The position numbers and the translations under genes were made by a program. A DNA stretch of 64,000 nucleotides, from contig NZ_CP061080.1 of NCBI RefSeq assembly GCF_014495845.1, forward strand, positions 3,958,001-4,022,000, in the 5' to 3' direction. This document shows, one piece after another, positions 57,171-64,000 of this stretch. The stretch is from Aquibium microcysteis. Its GTDB lineage: Bacteria > Pseudomonadota > Alphaproteobacteria > Rhizobiales > Rhizobiaceae. The notes beneath the pieces were generated by a model, which did no database searches, had not been told where the DNA came from, and worked only from the letters and a program-made list of their open reading frames with translations. Every line of letters begins with the position of its first letter. The stretch's first letter is position 1.

Positions 57171-58316
57171 ATGCCGAAAGTACGTCTGCACAAACTGGCG
57201 GCGCTCGTCGTCCTGGGGGCATCCGCCGCGTGGATCCTGACCGGTGAGTTCTCCTCCGTCGGAAGCGCCCAGTCCGGGAACTCGCCCCCGGCGGCGGGCA
57301 GCCCCGACACGCCGGACGCAGGACAGCGCCCCATCCGCACCGTCGGCGTCGTCACGCCGCCACGTCGCGAGCATGCGCGTGCCATCCGCATTTCCGGCAC
57401 CACGGAGGCAAACCGCCGCTCCACGCTCGCGTCGCGCACCGCAGGCATCGTGGCGGAACTGCCTGCTCGTCAGGGGACGATGGTATCCGCAGGCGACATC
57501 GTCATGCGTCTGGACAGCGAGGACAAGCGTTCGGCGGTCGAGATGGCCACCGCCGTCCTGGCACAGCGACAGGCCGAACTCGATGCCGCCGAAAGGCTCG
57601 CCTCGACCGGCAACGTGGCCCGGCTGCAGCTCGACAGCGCCCGCGCGGCCCTCGCGACCGCTCAGGCACAGCTCGATTCCGCCAATGCCGAACTCGACAG
57701 ATATTTCCTTCGCGCGCCGTTCGACGGCCTCGTCGATCGCGTTTCGGTCGAGGAGGGAAGCGCGATCGCGCAGGGGGCGGAGGTCGCCACCGTCCTCGAC
57801 CTGGATCCGGTTCTGGCAGTCGGCCAGGTGAACGAGCAGGATCTGGACGACCTGAAGCTTGGCGAAGCGGCCGACATACGCCTGGTCGGAGGCAAGGTGG
57901 TGCAAGGCACCCTGCGCTATGTCAGCCGCGACGCCTCCGTCCAGACTCGCACCTATGCCATCGAGGTGTCGGTGCCCAACGCCGACCGCTCGATCCCGGC
58001 CGGCATGACCACCGAGATCACGCTGCGATCCGATCCCGTCGATGCGGTCTTCCTGCCGCGGTCCGTGGTGACCCTGTCGCAGGCGGGCGATCTCGGCATC
58101 CGCATCGTCGGCCCGGACGACGTGGTCGGCTTCGTGCCGATCGACCTGATCGACGACACGCCGCGCGGTCTGGTGCTCGGCGGCGTGCCCCGTGACGCAC
58201 GCATCATCGTCGCGGGACAGGATCTCGTGGTGGAAGGCGAGACGGTCAAGCCCGTGGAGGCGGACGCCGAGACCGTTCGCCGCCTGGTCGGCGAGGCCAT
58301 GGGAACGACGAATTGA
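57171..58316 (+). CDS. RND efflux periplasmic adaptor (HlyD/AcrA family)
   Basis: Membrane-fusion protein, 381 residues, that joins the inner-membrane pump to an outer-membrane channel. The N-terminal hydrophobic segment (KLAALVVLGASAAWILTG) is a signal or anchor. Lipoyl half-motifs appear at SRTAGIVAELPARQGTMVSAGD and RAPFDGLVDRVSVEEGSAI, with a coiled-coil hairpin between them (VEMATAVLAQRQAELDAAER). Beta-barrel and membrane-proximal domains follow. The pump gene starts 16 bases later. No outer-membrane factor gene is nearby. Confidence 0.95.
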   Translation: MPKVRLHKLAALVVLGASAAWILTGEFSSVGSAQSGNSPPAAGSPDTPDAGQRPIRTVGVVTPPRREHARAIRISGTTEANRRSTLASRTAGIVAELPARQGTMVSAGDIVMRLDSEDKRSAVEMATAVLAQRQAELDAAERLASTGNVARLQLDSARAALATAQAQLDSANAELDRYFLRAPFDGLVDRVSVEEGSAIAQGAEVATVLDLDPVLAVGQVNEQDLDDLKLGEAADIRLVGGKVVQGTLRYVSRDASVQTRTYAIEVSVPNADRSIPAGMTTEITLRSDPVDAVFLPRSVVTLSQAGDLGIRIVGPDDVVGFVPIDLIDDTPRGLVLGGVPRDARIIVAGQDLVVEGETVKPVEADAETVRRLVGEAMGTTN

Positions 58317-58332
58317 CGGACGCGCGCTGACC

Positions 58333-61300
58333 ATGGGCCTCGTCGAGTACTCCATACGCCATGCGCGGCTGACGATCTCCATCCTGCTGTTCTTCCTGAT
58401 CGCGGGCACCCTCGCCTATCGCGGCATCCCCAAGGAAGCCGAGCCGGACGTCCAGATCCCGATCATCTATGTCAGCCTCTCCTACCAGGGCATCTCGCCG
58501 GAGGATGCCGAGCGACTGCTGCTGCGGCCGGTCGAGACGCGGCTGAAATCCATCACCGGCATCAAGGAGATGCGCTCCACCGCCTACCAGGGAGGCGGCA
58601 ACGTCATCGTCGAGTTCCAGGCCGGCGCCGATCTCGACAAGGCGCTGGAGGACGTCCGCAACAAGGTGTCGGACGCCGAGCAGGATCTGCCGCAGGGCGT
58701 CGACGAGCCGAGCGTCAACGAGGTCAACATCTCCGAATTCCCGGTGCTGGTCGTGACGCTCGCCGGCGACGTTCCGGAGCGCGCCCTGACGACCGCCGCC
58801 CGCGCCTTGCGCGACCGCATCGAGGAGGTGCCGGGTGTGCTCGACGCAGCCCTCCAGGGTGCCCGCGACGATCTCGTCGAGGTGATCATCGATCCGGTGA
58901 AGCTCTCCTCCTACGACCTGCGCCTCGACCAGCTGGTCGGCGCGGTCGCGGCCAGCAACTCGCTGGTCGCGGCCGGACAGCTTCAGGGAGAGGAAGGCCG
59001 CTACGCCGTCAAGATCCCCGCCCTGATCGAGACGGTGGAGGACGTCGCCAACCTGCCGATCGTCGCCAGCGGCAATGCGGTGGCGCGCGCGCGCGACCTC
59101 GCCACCATCCGCTCGACCTTCAAGGACCCGGTGACGATCACGCGCCTCGACGGCAAGCCCGCCATCGCCATCGAGGTGTCGAAGCGCACCGGGGCCAATC
59201 TCGTCGAGACCGTCGACGCCGTGAAGGCGGCCGCGACCGATTTCCAGCGGCTCCTGCCGGAGGGCGCGACCGTCGCCTTCAGCCAGGACAAGTCCACCGT
59301 CATCCGCCAGCTCCTGGGGGATCTCGAGAACAGCGTTCTCACCGCGGTGATCCTTGTCTTCGTGGTCATCCTCTATTCGCTGTCCGGCCGGGCCTCGATG
59401 CTGATCGGCATGGCCATCCCGGCCTCCTTCCTGATGGGCATTCTCTGGCTGTCGCTCGCCGGCTACACGGTCAACATCGTCGTCCTGTTCGCCCTCATCC
59501 TGGCGGTCGGCATGCTGGTCGACGACGCCATCATCGTCACCGAATTCGCCGAGCGCCGCATGTCGGAGGGCATGCACAAGCGCGAGGCCTTCGCGCTCGC
59601 CGCCCGCCGCATGGCCGGCCCGGTGGTCGCCGCCACCGCCACCCGCGTCGCCGCCTTCTCGCCGTTGCTGTTCTGGCCGGGCATCGTCGGCGAGTTCATG
59701 AAGTACATGCCGATCACGCTGATCGTCACGCTGTCGTCGTCGCTGATCTACGCGCTGCTGTTCACGCCCGCGCTCGGCGCGCTGATCGCCAAGCCGACGG
59801 TCGAGGCGGAGCACCGGGACGGTTGGTACATGCGCTTCGTGCGCCATGCGGTGCGCCACCCCTTCATCGTCACCTTCGCGACGCTGGCGGCGCTCGTCGC
59901 CGTTCCGGCGGCCTATGTCCAGTTCGGCAAGGGCGTCGAGTTCTTCCCCAGCGTCGAGCCGGAATACGGCCTGCTCTACGTCCACGCCCGCGGCAACCTC
60001 TCGCTCGCCGAGCAGGATGCGATCGTCAGTCAGGCGGAGAAACGCATCCTCGGCTGGCCGGGCATCGAGACCGTCTACACCCGCGTCGGCCAGACCCAGG
60101 GCGGCGGGGCGCAGCTCGACGAGGACGTGGTGGGAGTGATCCAGTACGAGTTCGTCGACTGGCGCGAGCGCAAGCCCGCGAGCCAGATTCTCGACGACCT
60201 TCGCATCGCCATGACCGGCATTCCCGGCGCCGAGATCGAGGTTTCGGTGCCCGAGAGCGGGCCGCCCACCGGCAAGGCGATCCAGCTCCGCCTTTCGGCG
60301 GTCGATCCCGCAGGACTCGACGAGGCCGCCCGTGAAACGGCGGCCATGCTGCAGACCGTCCCGGACGTCATCGACATCTCCGACGGCCTGCCGCCGCCCG
60401 GCATCGACTGGGAACTCGACGTCGACCGCACGAGGGCCGCGCAGTACGGCATCGGCCCCGGCTCCGTCGGAACCGTCGTCCAGCTGGTGACCACCGGGCT
60501 GAAGCTCACCGAATACCGGCCCGCGGGATCCGACGATGCGGTCGACATCCGGCTGCGGCTTCCGGAGGACCGGCGCACGCTGTCGGAACTCGACCAGCTC
60601 CGGGTGCAGACCGCGCTCGGCGCCGTGCCGATCTCGAACTTCGTCGAGCGCAATCCGGCGCCGCGCACCGGAACCCTGAGCCGCATCGACGGCGTTCGCA
60701 CCGTCATCGTCGCCGCAGGCATCCGCGAGGGCGTTCAGGCCAATCCGGTCCGCGAACAGGTGATCGCCAACGTCGAGGGCATGAACCTCGACGAACGGGG
60801 CATCCGCTGGCGGCTGGCCGGCGAAGACGAGGAGCAACAGGCGGCCGGCGAGTTCCTGTCGAAGGCCTTCGGCGCCGCGATCTTCCTGATCTTCGTTGTT
60901 CTGCTCGCGCTCCTGAACAGCTTCATGTCGGTGGCGCTGGTTCTATCGGCGGTGGTCATGTCCACCATCGGCGTGTTCCTCGGACTCATGATCATGGGAC
61001 AGCCTTTCGGCGTGGTCATGACCGGCATCGGCATCATCGCGCTCGCTGGCGTCGTGGTGAACAACAACATCGTTCTGATCGAGACCTACGACGTGCTGCG
61101 CCAGTCCGGCATGGACAAGCTCGAGGCGGTGCTCCAGACCTGCCGCGAACGCGCGCGCCCCGTGGTGCTCACCGCCGTCACCGCGATCCTCGGCGTCCTG
61201 CCGATCGCCTTCGGGCTCAATCTGGAGATCCTCAATCACGAGACCACCTACGGCGCGCCGTCCACACAGTGGTGGATCACGCTCTCCAGCGCGATCGTCT

Positions 61301-61512
61301 ACGGCCTCGCCTTCTCCACGGTGCTGACGCTCGTCGTGACCCCGTCCCTGCTGATGATCGTCACCCGAAGCAACGAGTCGCGCCTGTCGGCAAGGCTCGG
61401 CCGGATTCTGCCGTGGCGCCGGAGGCGTTCGGCCGCCTCACCGGAAGGACGCCCCGACGAGGAACCAGCGGGAGCGGACGGCCGCGGCAGCTTCCCGAAG
61501 GCCGCGGAATAA
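58333..61512 (+). CDS. RND efflux permease
   Basis: Proton-driven exporter of 1059 residues with full length and twelve helices expected. The N terminus MGLVEYSIRHARLTISILLF is followed by the porter domain (YVSLSYQGISPEDAERLLLRPVE). Proton-relay Asp397-Asp398 lie in AVGMLVDDAIIVTEF and the C-terminal signature is GIIALAGVVVNNNIVLIETYD. It forms a two-gene pump with the preceding adaptor. The sequence is closer to RND pumps of the VexF/BepE-like group than to AcrB, but substrate is not predictable. Confidence 0.96.
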   Translation: MGLVEYSIRHARLTISILLFFLIAGTLAYRGIPKEAEPDVQIPIIYVSLSYQGISPEDAERLLLRPVETRLKSITGIKEMRSTAYQGGGNVIVEFQAGADLDKALEDVRNKVSDAEQDLPQGVDEPSVNEVNISEFPVLVVTLAGDVPERALTTAARALRDRIEEVPGVLDAALQGARDDLVEVIIDPVKLSSYDLRLDQLVGAVAASNSLVAAGQLQGEEGRYAVKIPALIETVEDVANLPIVASGNAVARARDLATIRSTFKDPVTITRLDGKPAIAIEVSKRTGANLVETVDAVKAAATDFQRLLPEGATVAFSQDKSTVIRQLLGDLENSVLTAVILVFVVILYSLSGRASMLIGMAIPASFLMGILWLSLAGYTVNIVVLFALILAVGMLVDDAIIVTEFAERRMSEGMHKREAFALAARRMAGPVVAATATRVAAFSPLLFWPGIVGEFMKYMPITLIVTLSSSLIYALLFTPALGALIAKPTVEAEHRDGWYMRFVRHAVRHPFIVTFATLAALVAVPAAYVQFGKGVEFFPSVEPEYGLLYVHARGNLSLAEQDAIVSQAEKRILGWPGIETVYTRVGQTQGGGAQLDEDVVGVIQYEFVDWRERKPASQILDDLRIAMTGIPGAEIEVSVPESGPPTGKAIQLRLSAVDPAGLDEAARETAAMLQTVPDVIDISDGLPPPGIDWELDVDRTRAAQYGIGPGSVGTVVQLVTTGLKLTEYRPAGSDDAVDIRLRLPEDRRTLSELDQLRVQTALGAVPISNFVERNPAPRTGTLSRIDGVRTVIVAAGIREGVQANPVREQVIANVEGMNLDERGIRWRLAGEDEEQQAAGEFLSKAFGAAIFLIFVVLLALLNSFMSVALVLSAVVMSTIGVFLGLMIMGQPFGVVMTGIGIIALAGVVVNNNIVLIETYDVLRQSGMDKLEAVLQTCRERARPVVLTAVTAILGVLPIAFGLNLEILNHETTYGAPSTQWWITLSSAIVYGLAFSTVLTLVVTPSLLMIVTRSNESRLSARLGRILPWRRRRSAASPEGRPDEEPAGADGRGSFPKAAE

Positions 61513-61602
61513 ACCCGCTCGAAGCGGCGGACGAATGGAACCCGCAGGTTACTGGCGCATTTCCGGGCAGCATCTGCACCGCTGTCCCGGAGGGCTCAAG
61601 TC

Positions 61603-61761
61603 ATGTCGCTCGGCACCATTCTCATCATCATCCTGATCCTGCTTCTGCTCGGGGCGATCCCGACCTGGCCGCACTCGCGCAGCTGGGGCTACGGACCTTC
61701 CGGCCTGCTCGGCGTGGTCGTGATCGTGCTGCTGATCCTGCTCCTGATGGGCAGAATCTGA
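61603..61761 (+). CDS. DUF3309 small membrane protein
   Basis: A 52-residue protein, MSLGTILIIILILLLLGAIP then TWPHSRSWGYGPSGLLG and a second hydrophobic segment VVVIVLLILLLMGRI. Two short helices separated by the W/H/Y/G loop are the hallmark of DUF3309, common in alpha- and gammaproteobacteria and of unknown function. ATG at 61603 lies about 10 bases after GGAGGG. A strong hairpin follows the stop. Confidence 0.92.
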   Translation: MSLGTILIIILILLLLGAIPTWPHSRSWGYGPSGLLGVVVIVLLILLLMGRI

Positions 61762-61769
61762 CGGCGGCG

Positions 61770-61794
61770 GCCGTCGGCGCGCCGCGCCGACGGC
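61770..61794. terminator. Hairpin between DUF3309 and the convergent reductase gene
   Basis: GCCGTCGGCG (61770-61779) pairs with CGCCGACGGC (61785-61794), a 10-bp perfect stem and 5-base loop, 8 bases past one stop and 2 bases from the other. Probably bidirectional; no T tract. Confidence 0.55.
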
Positions 61795-61796
61795 TG

Positions 61797-62756
61797 TCAG
61801 GCCGCGCTCGAAACCGGCGATCCGTCGAGATACTGCTCCACCAGCCCTCGGCGGATCGCCTGCACCGGATCGGTGACGGGCAAACGACCCACGAGCGCCT
61901 CGAACTTGCGTCCGTCCAGAGAATGCGGCGTGGTCCACAGGTAGGACGCGGCCGCGACCTCGCGCAGCATGGGCATGAAGAGTCCCCCTGCCCGCAGCAG
62001 CGGCCATGGAACGCCGCGCCGCTGCAGGCGCCGTCCCAGCGCGAGTTCGGTGGCTGCCATCACCTGGGCTCCGTTCAACGTGTGCCCGGCGAAATGGAAG
62101 ACGTCGAAGGCCGGTAGTCTGCGCCTCGCTTGTGCCAGACGCACGAAGCCATGGGCGAGATCGGGCAGGTAGGCGAAGGCGCGCGGCGCATCCATCGGGC
62201 CCGGCCAGGTGAAGACGTCCTTCTGCAGCTTCCCGAGGATGAAGAGCTCGAGCCAGTTCCCCAGCTTCGTCCCGCCATAGAAATCGCCCGCGCGCAGAAC
62301 CAGCGTCTGCACGCCCGCCGCTTCGGAACGGCGTCGGAACAGGTTCTCCATCGCGATGTGCACACGCGCCTTCGACGTCGAGGCGACCTGCGGCATCTCC
62401 TCCGTCATCCCGAATCGGAGGCCATGGCCGAAATTGTGAATGTTGCCGGGCAGGAGATGGGTGGCGCCCGTCGCTTCGCAGGCGGCGATGACGTTCTCCG
62501 CCAGCGGCATCGCCTTCTGTTCCCAGTCCGTATTGTCCGGGTCGAGCGCGTTGAGGACGACGTCGGCGCCGGCGCAGGCCTCGATGAGCGCGGCGCGATC
62601 CGCCGCGTCGGCCCTGATCCATTCGACGTCCAGGGGCAGCTGCGCGCCCTTGCGGCCCCGGGCGAGACCCTTGACCTGCCATCCGGCCGAAACGAAAGCC
62701 TGGCTCGCAGCGTCGCCGATACGGCCGGCAGCTCCCAGGATGACGATCGTCTTCAC
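61797..62756 (-). CDS. NAD(P)-binding epimerase/reductase-like protein (extended SDR)
   Basis: A 319-residue protein beginning at GTG 62756 with GGGAAAG upstream; the open frame extends to 62825 but that part crosses the divergent promoter. The Rossmann motif is TIVILGAAGRIGDAASQAF, followed by VVLNALDPDN and a C-terminal substrate region. It belongs to the NmrA/epimerase-like extended short-chain dehydrogenases; the usual YxxxK is not evident, so catalysis is uncertain. It is divergent from a LysR gene that probably controls it. Confidence 0.85.
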   Translation of the reverse strand: MKTIVILGAAGRIGDAASQAFVSAGWQVKGLARGRKGAQLPLDVEWIRADAADRAALIEACAGADVVLNALDPDNTDWEQKAMPLAENVIAACEATGATHLLPGNIHNFGHGLRFGMTEEMPQVASTSKARVHIAMENLFRRRSEAAGVQTLVLRAGDFYGGTKLGNWLELFILGKLQKDVFTWPGPMDAPRAFAYLPDLAHGFVRLAQARRRLPAFDVFHFAGHTLNGAQVMAATELALGRRLQRRGVPWPLLRAGGLFMPMLREVAAASYLWTTPHSLDGRKFEALVGRLPVTDPVQAIRRGLVEQYLDGSPVSSAA

Positions 62757-62810
62757 GAACTTTCCCTTTTCCCGCGCACACACGGGGAGTGGTAGTCTTT
62801 TCGCTCCTGA

Positions 62811-62829
62811 ATGATAATGTCCCAATCAT
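62811..62829. promoter_or_regulatory. LysR-type binding site
   Basis: ATGAT (62811-62815) and ATCAT (62825-62829) form an inverted repeat with a 9-base centre, fitting the T-N11-A pattern, in the gap between the divergent reductase and lysR genes. Confidence 0.5.
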
Positions 62830-62838
62830 GCATCTTGG

Positions 62839-63837
62839 ATGTTCAGAAATGAATGGGTCATGCTCGACATCGACTGGAACCTGATCCGTAGCTTCGCCGC
62901 CGTGGCGGAGACCGGCAGCTTGTCCGCTGCCGCACGGAAACTGCGGGCGAGCCAGCCGACGCTCGGCCGGCACATCACGGAGCTGGAGCAGGTGCTCGAC
63001 GTGACGCTCTTCCGCCGCGGCCGCGCCGGCTACAAGCTCACCAGGCAGGGGGTCGAGCTTCTCGGCCGCGCCCTGGAGATGCGCGAACAGGCGGAAGCCT
63101 TCTCGAGGCTCGCGCTCGGTGCGACGGAAGAAGTCGCCGGCACGGTGCGGATCGCGGCGAGCGAGATGGTCGCCATCTACGTGCTGCCGCCGATGCTCGC
63201 CCTCCTCGCCGCCGAGGAACCGGGCATCGAGATCGAGATCGTCGCCTCGAACCTCGTCGAGAACCTGCTCGGCCGCGATGCCGACATCGCCATCCGGATG
63301 ATCGAGCCGTCGCAGCTCGATCTCGTCGCCAGGAAGGCGGCCGACATCCCGATCGTCGTCTGCGCGGCGAAGAGCTACATCGCGCGCCGCGGCAGACCCG
63401 AAGATCCCTCGCAGCTGCTGCAGCACCAGATGATCGGGCTCGATCGCGCGATGGACATCATCAACGGCTTCCGCAATGCCGGCATCCCCATCGACAGGCA
63501 TGCCTTCCATATCCGCTGCGACCAGCACGCGGTGATCTGGGAGGCGACGCGTGCCGGCGCGGGCGTCAGTTTCCAGCAGCGGCCGATCGTCGAGCGGGCC
63601 CCCGAGGTCGAGATTCTCCTGCCCGAACTGGAGATACCGCTGCTGCCGTGCTGGATCGCCATGCACCGCGACCTGCGGTCGAGCGTGCGCATCCGCCGTG
63701 TCGCGGACTTCCTGATGGAGTATCTGAAGGCCTACTGCGCCGGGCGTCCGCTCTCGCCGGCTGCCTCGAACTCCGCGGCCCGCGCCAGACCCGCCATCAG
63801 GCAGACCACCACCAGCAGGACCGAGACGGCGACGTAG
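62839..63837 (+). CDS. LysR-family regulator with a C-terminal tail overlapping the next gene
   Basis: A regulator of 332 residues, or 325 if ATG 62860 (MLDIDWNLIRSF) is the start. The winged helix reads AETGSLSAAARKLRASQPTL GRHITELE in two adjoining helices, and the effector domain runs from about 95 to 300. After EYLKAYCAG the last 30 or so residues (Ala/Arg/Thr-rich) have no family character and are antisense to the convergent MFS gene, whose stop is at 63732. The overlap is 106 bases. Probably controls the divergent reductase gene. Confidence 0.92.
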   Translation: MFRNEWVMLDIDWNLIRSFAAVAETGSLSAAARKLRASQPTLGRHITELEQVLDVTLFRRGRAGYKLTRQGVELLGRALEMREQAEAFSRLALGATEEVAGTVRIAASEMVAIYVLPPMLALLAAEEPGIEIEIVASNLVENLLGRDADIAIRMIEPSQLDLVARKAADIPIVVCAAKSYIARRGRPEDPSQLLQHQMIGLDRAMDIINGFRNAGIPIDRHAFHIRCDQHAVIWEATRAGAGVSFQQRPIVERAPEVEILLPELEIPLLPCWIAMHRDLRSSVRIRRVADFLMEYLKAYCAGRPLSPAASNSAARARPAIRQTTTSRTETAT

Positions 63838-64000
63838 ACCGGCGCGAAGCCGAAGCGTTCGCCGACGAAGCCGATCGCCGAAGGCGCCACGAGGATGCCC
63901 GAGTAGCCCATCAGCGTCACCGTGCTGAGGGAGGCACCGGACGAGCTTCCCGGCTGGTTTCCCGCCGCCGAGAAGGCGATCGGCACCATGTTGGCGATGC
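63732..64000 (-). CDS. MFS transporter, C-terminal part (5' end outside window)
   Basis: The last 89 residues of a major facilitator protein; the frame is open to the window end (reading IANMVPIAFSAAGNQPGSSS), so the ATG at 63989 is internal. The last two or three helices are visible (VTLMGYSGILVAPSAIGFVGE, VYVAVSVLLVVVCLMAGLA). GYSGILVAPSAIGFV resembles the YbjJ-like group. The stop at 63732 lies within the LysR gene. Confidence 0.85.
   Translation of the reverse strand, partial: IANMVPIAFSAAGNQPGSSSGASLSTVTLMGYSGILVAPSAIGFVGERFGFAPVYVAVSVLLVVVCLMAGLARAAEFEAAGESGRPAQ

Noticed and set aside
58246..60837. 863-codon minus-strand frame opposite the RND pump
   Set aside because: Antisense shadow; His/Asp/Arg-rich and without domains.

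Overview
The window is high-GC DNA (roughly two thirds G+C by eye), densely coding, from an alphaproteobacterium. The best fit is Rhizobiales, near Mesorhizobium/Phyllobacteriaceae. This rests on the ruvAB / ybgC-tolQRAB-pal-cpoB-tilS-ftsH block, the ffh / chorismate mutase / rpsP order, a livHMGF operon carrying a small DUF6867-like membrane protein, and a full-length pyruvate carboxylase. No rRNA, tRNA, CRISPR array or integrated phage was recognised. The assignment is from gene content only; no database was consulted.

Layout. 1-791: end of an RND efflux pump, then a ~710-base stretch without a convincing gene. 1.6-11.4 kb (minus strand): ftsH, tilS, cpoB, pal, tolB, tolA, tolR, tolQ, ybgC, the envelope-constriction Tol-Pal system with its usual companions. 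11.4-15.2 kb: a secreted GH5-type hydrolase on the opposite strand, then ruvB, a VapBC-type toxin-antitoxin pair and ruvA. The pair sits inside the ruvAB operon and its toxin overlaps the ruvB start codon. 15.2-22.4 kb: MarR-controlled MFS pump, M3 oligopeptidase, aldo/keto reductase, a second toxin-antitoxin pair and a site-2 protease with CBS domains. 22.6-28.5 kb: typA, an EAL protein, and a LysR regulator divergent from mmsA.

28.6-31.9 kb holds the most unusual gene: a 962-residue STAND/NB-ARC ATPase with an N-terminal helix-turn-helix and seven exact-length 48-residue TPR-like repeats, divergent from a tiny two-helix membrane protein. 33-35.6 kb: a compact hydroxyproline module (GntR, FAD dehydrogenase, epimerase) with a perfect palindromic operator. 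35.9-41.7 kb: a complete branched-chain amino-acid ABC transporter. 41.8-45.3 kb: pyruvate carboxylase. 45-49.4 kb: MltB-like transglycosylase, a MarR-GNAT fusion, a zinc peptidase and an alpha/beta hydrolase.

49.5-52.1 kb: a candidate small RNA with its own promoter and terminator, then ffh, chorismate mutase and rpsP. rpsP is followed by a hairpin and a ParD/ParE pair, not by rimM-trmD; the ParE toxin is broken by one in-frame TAA. 52.9-57.0 kb: TetR regulator with palindromic operator and a three-gene molybdenum hydroxylase (2Fe-2S subunit, Mo subunit, dihaem cytochrome). 57.2-61.5 kb: second RND efflux pump. The end carries DUF3309, an NAD-binding reductase with a divergent LysR regulator, and the 3' part of an MFS transporter that overlaps the LysR gene tail to tail.

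Themes: (1) toxin-antitoxin pairs lie where conserved housekeeping operons are interrupted; (2) tilS lacks any ATG/GTG/TTG start, but a strong ribosome-binding site is correctly spaced from an ATC codon; (3) the STAND ATPase is the best candidate for an undescribed sensing or defence system.
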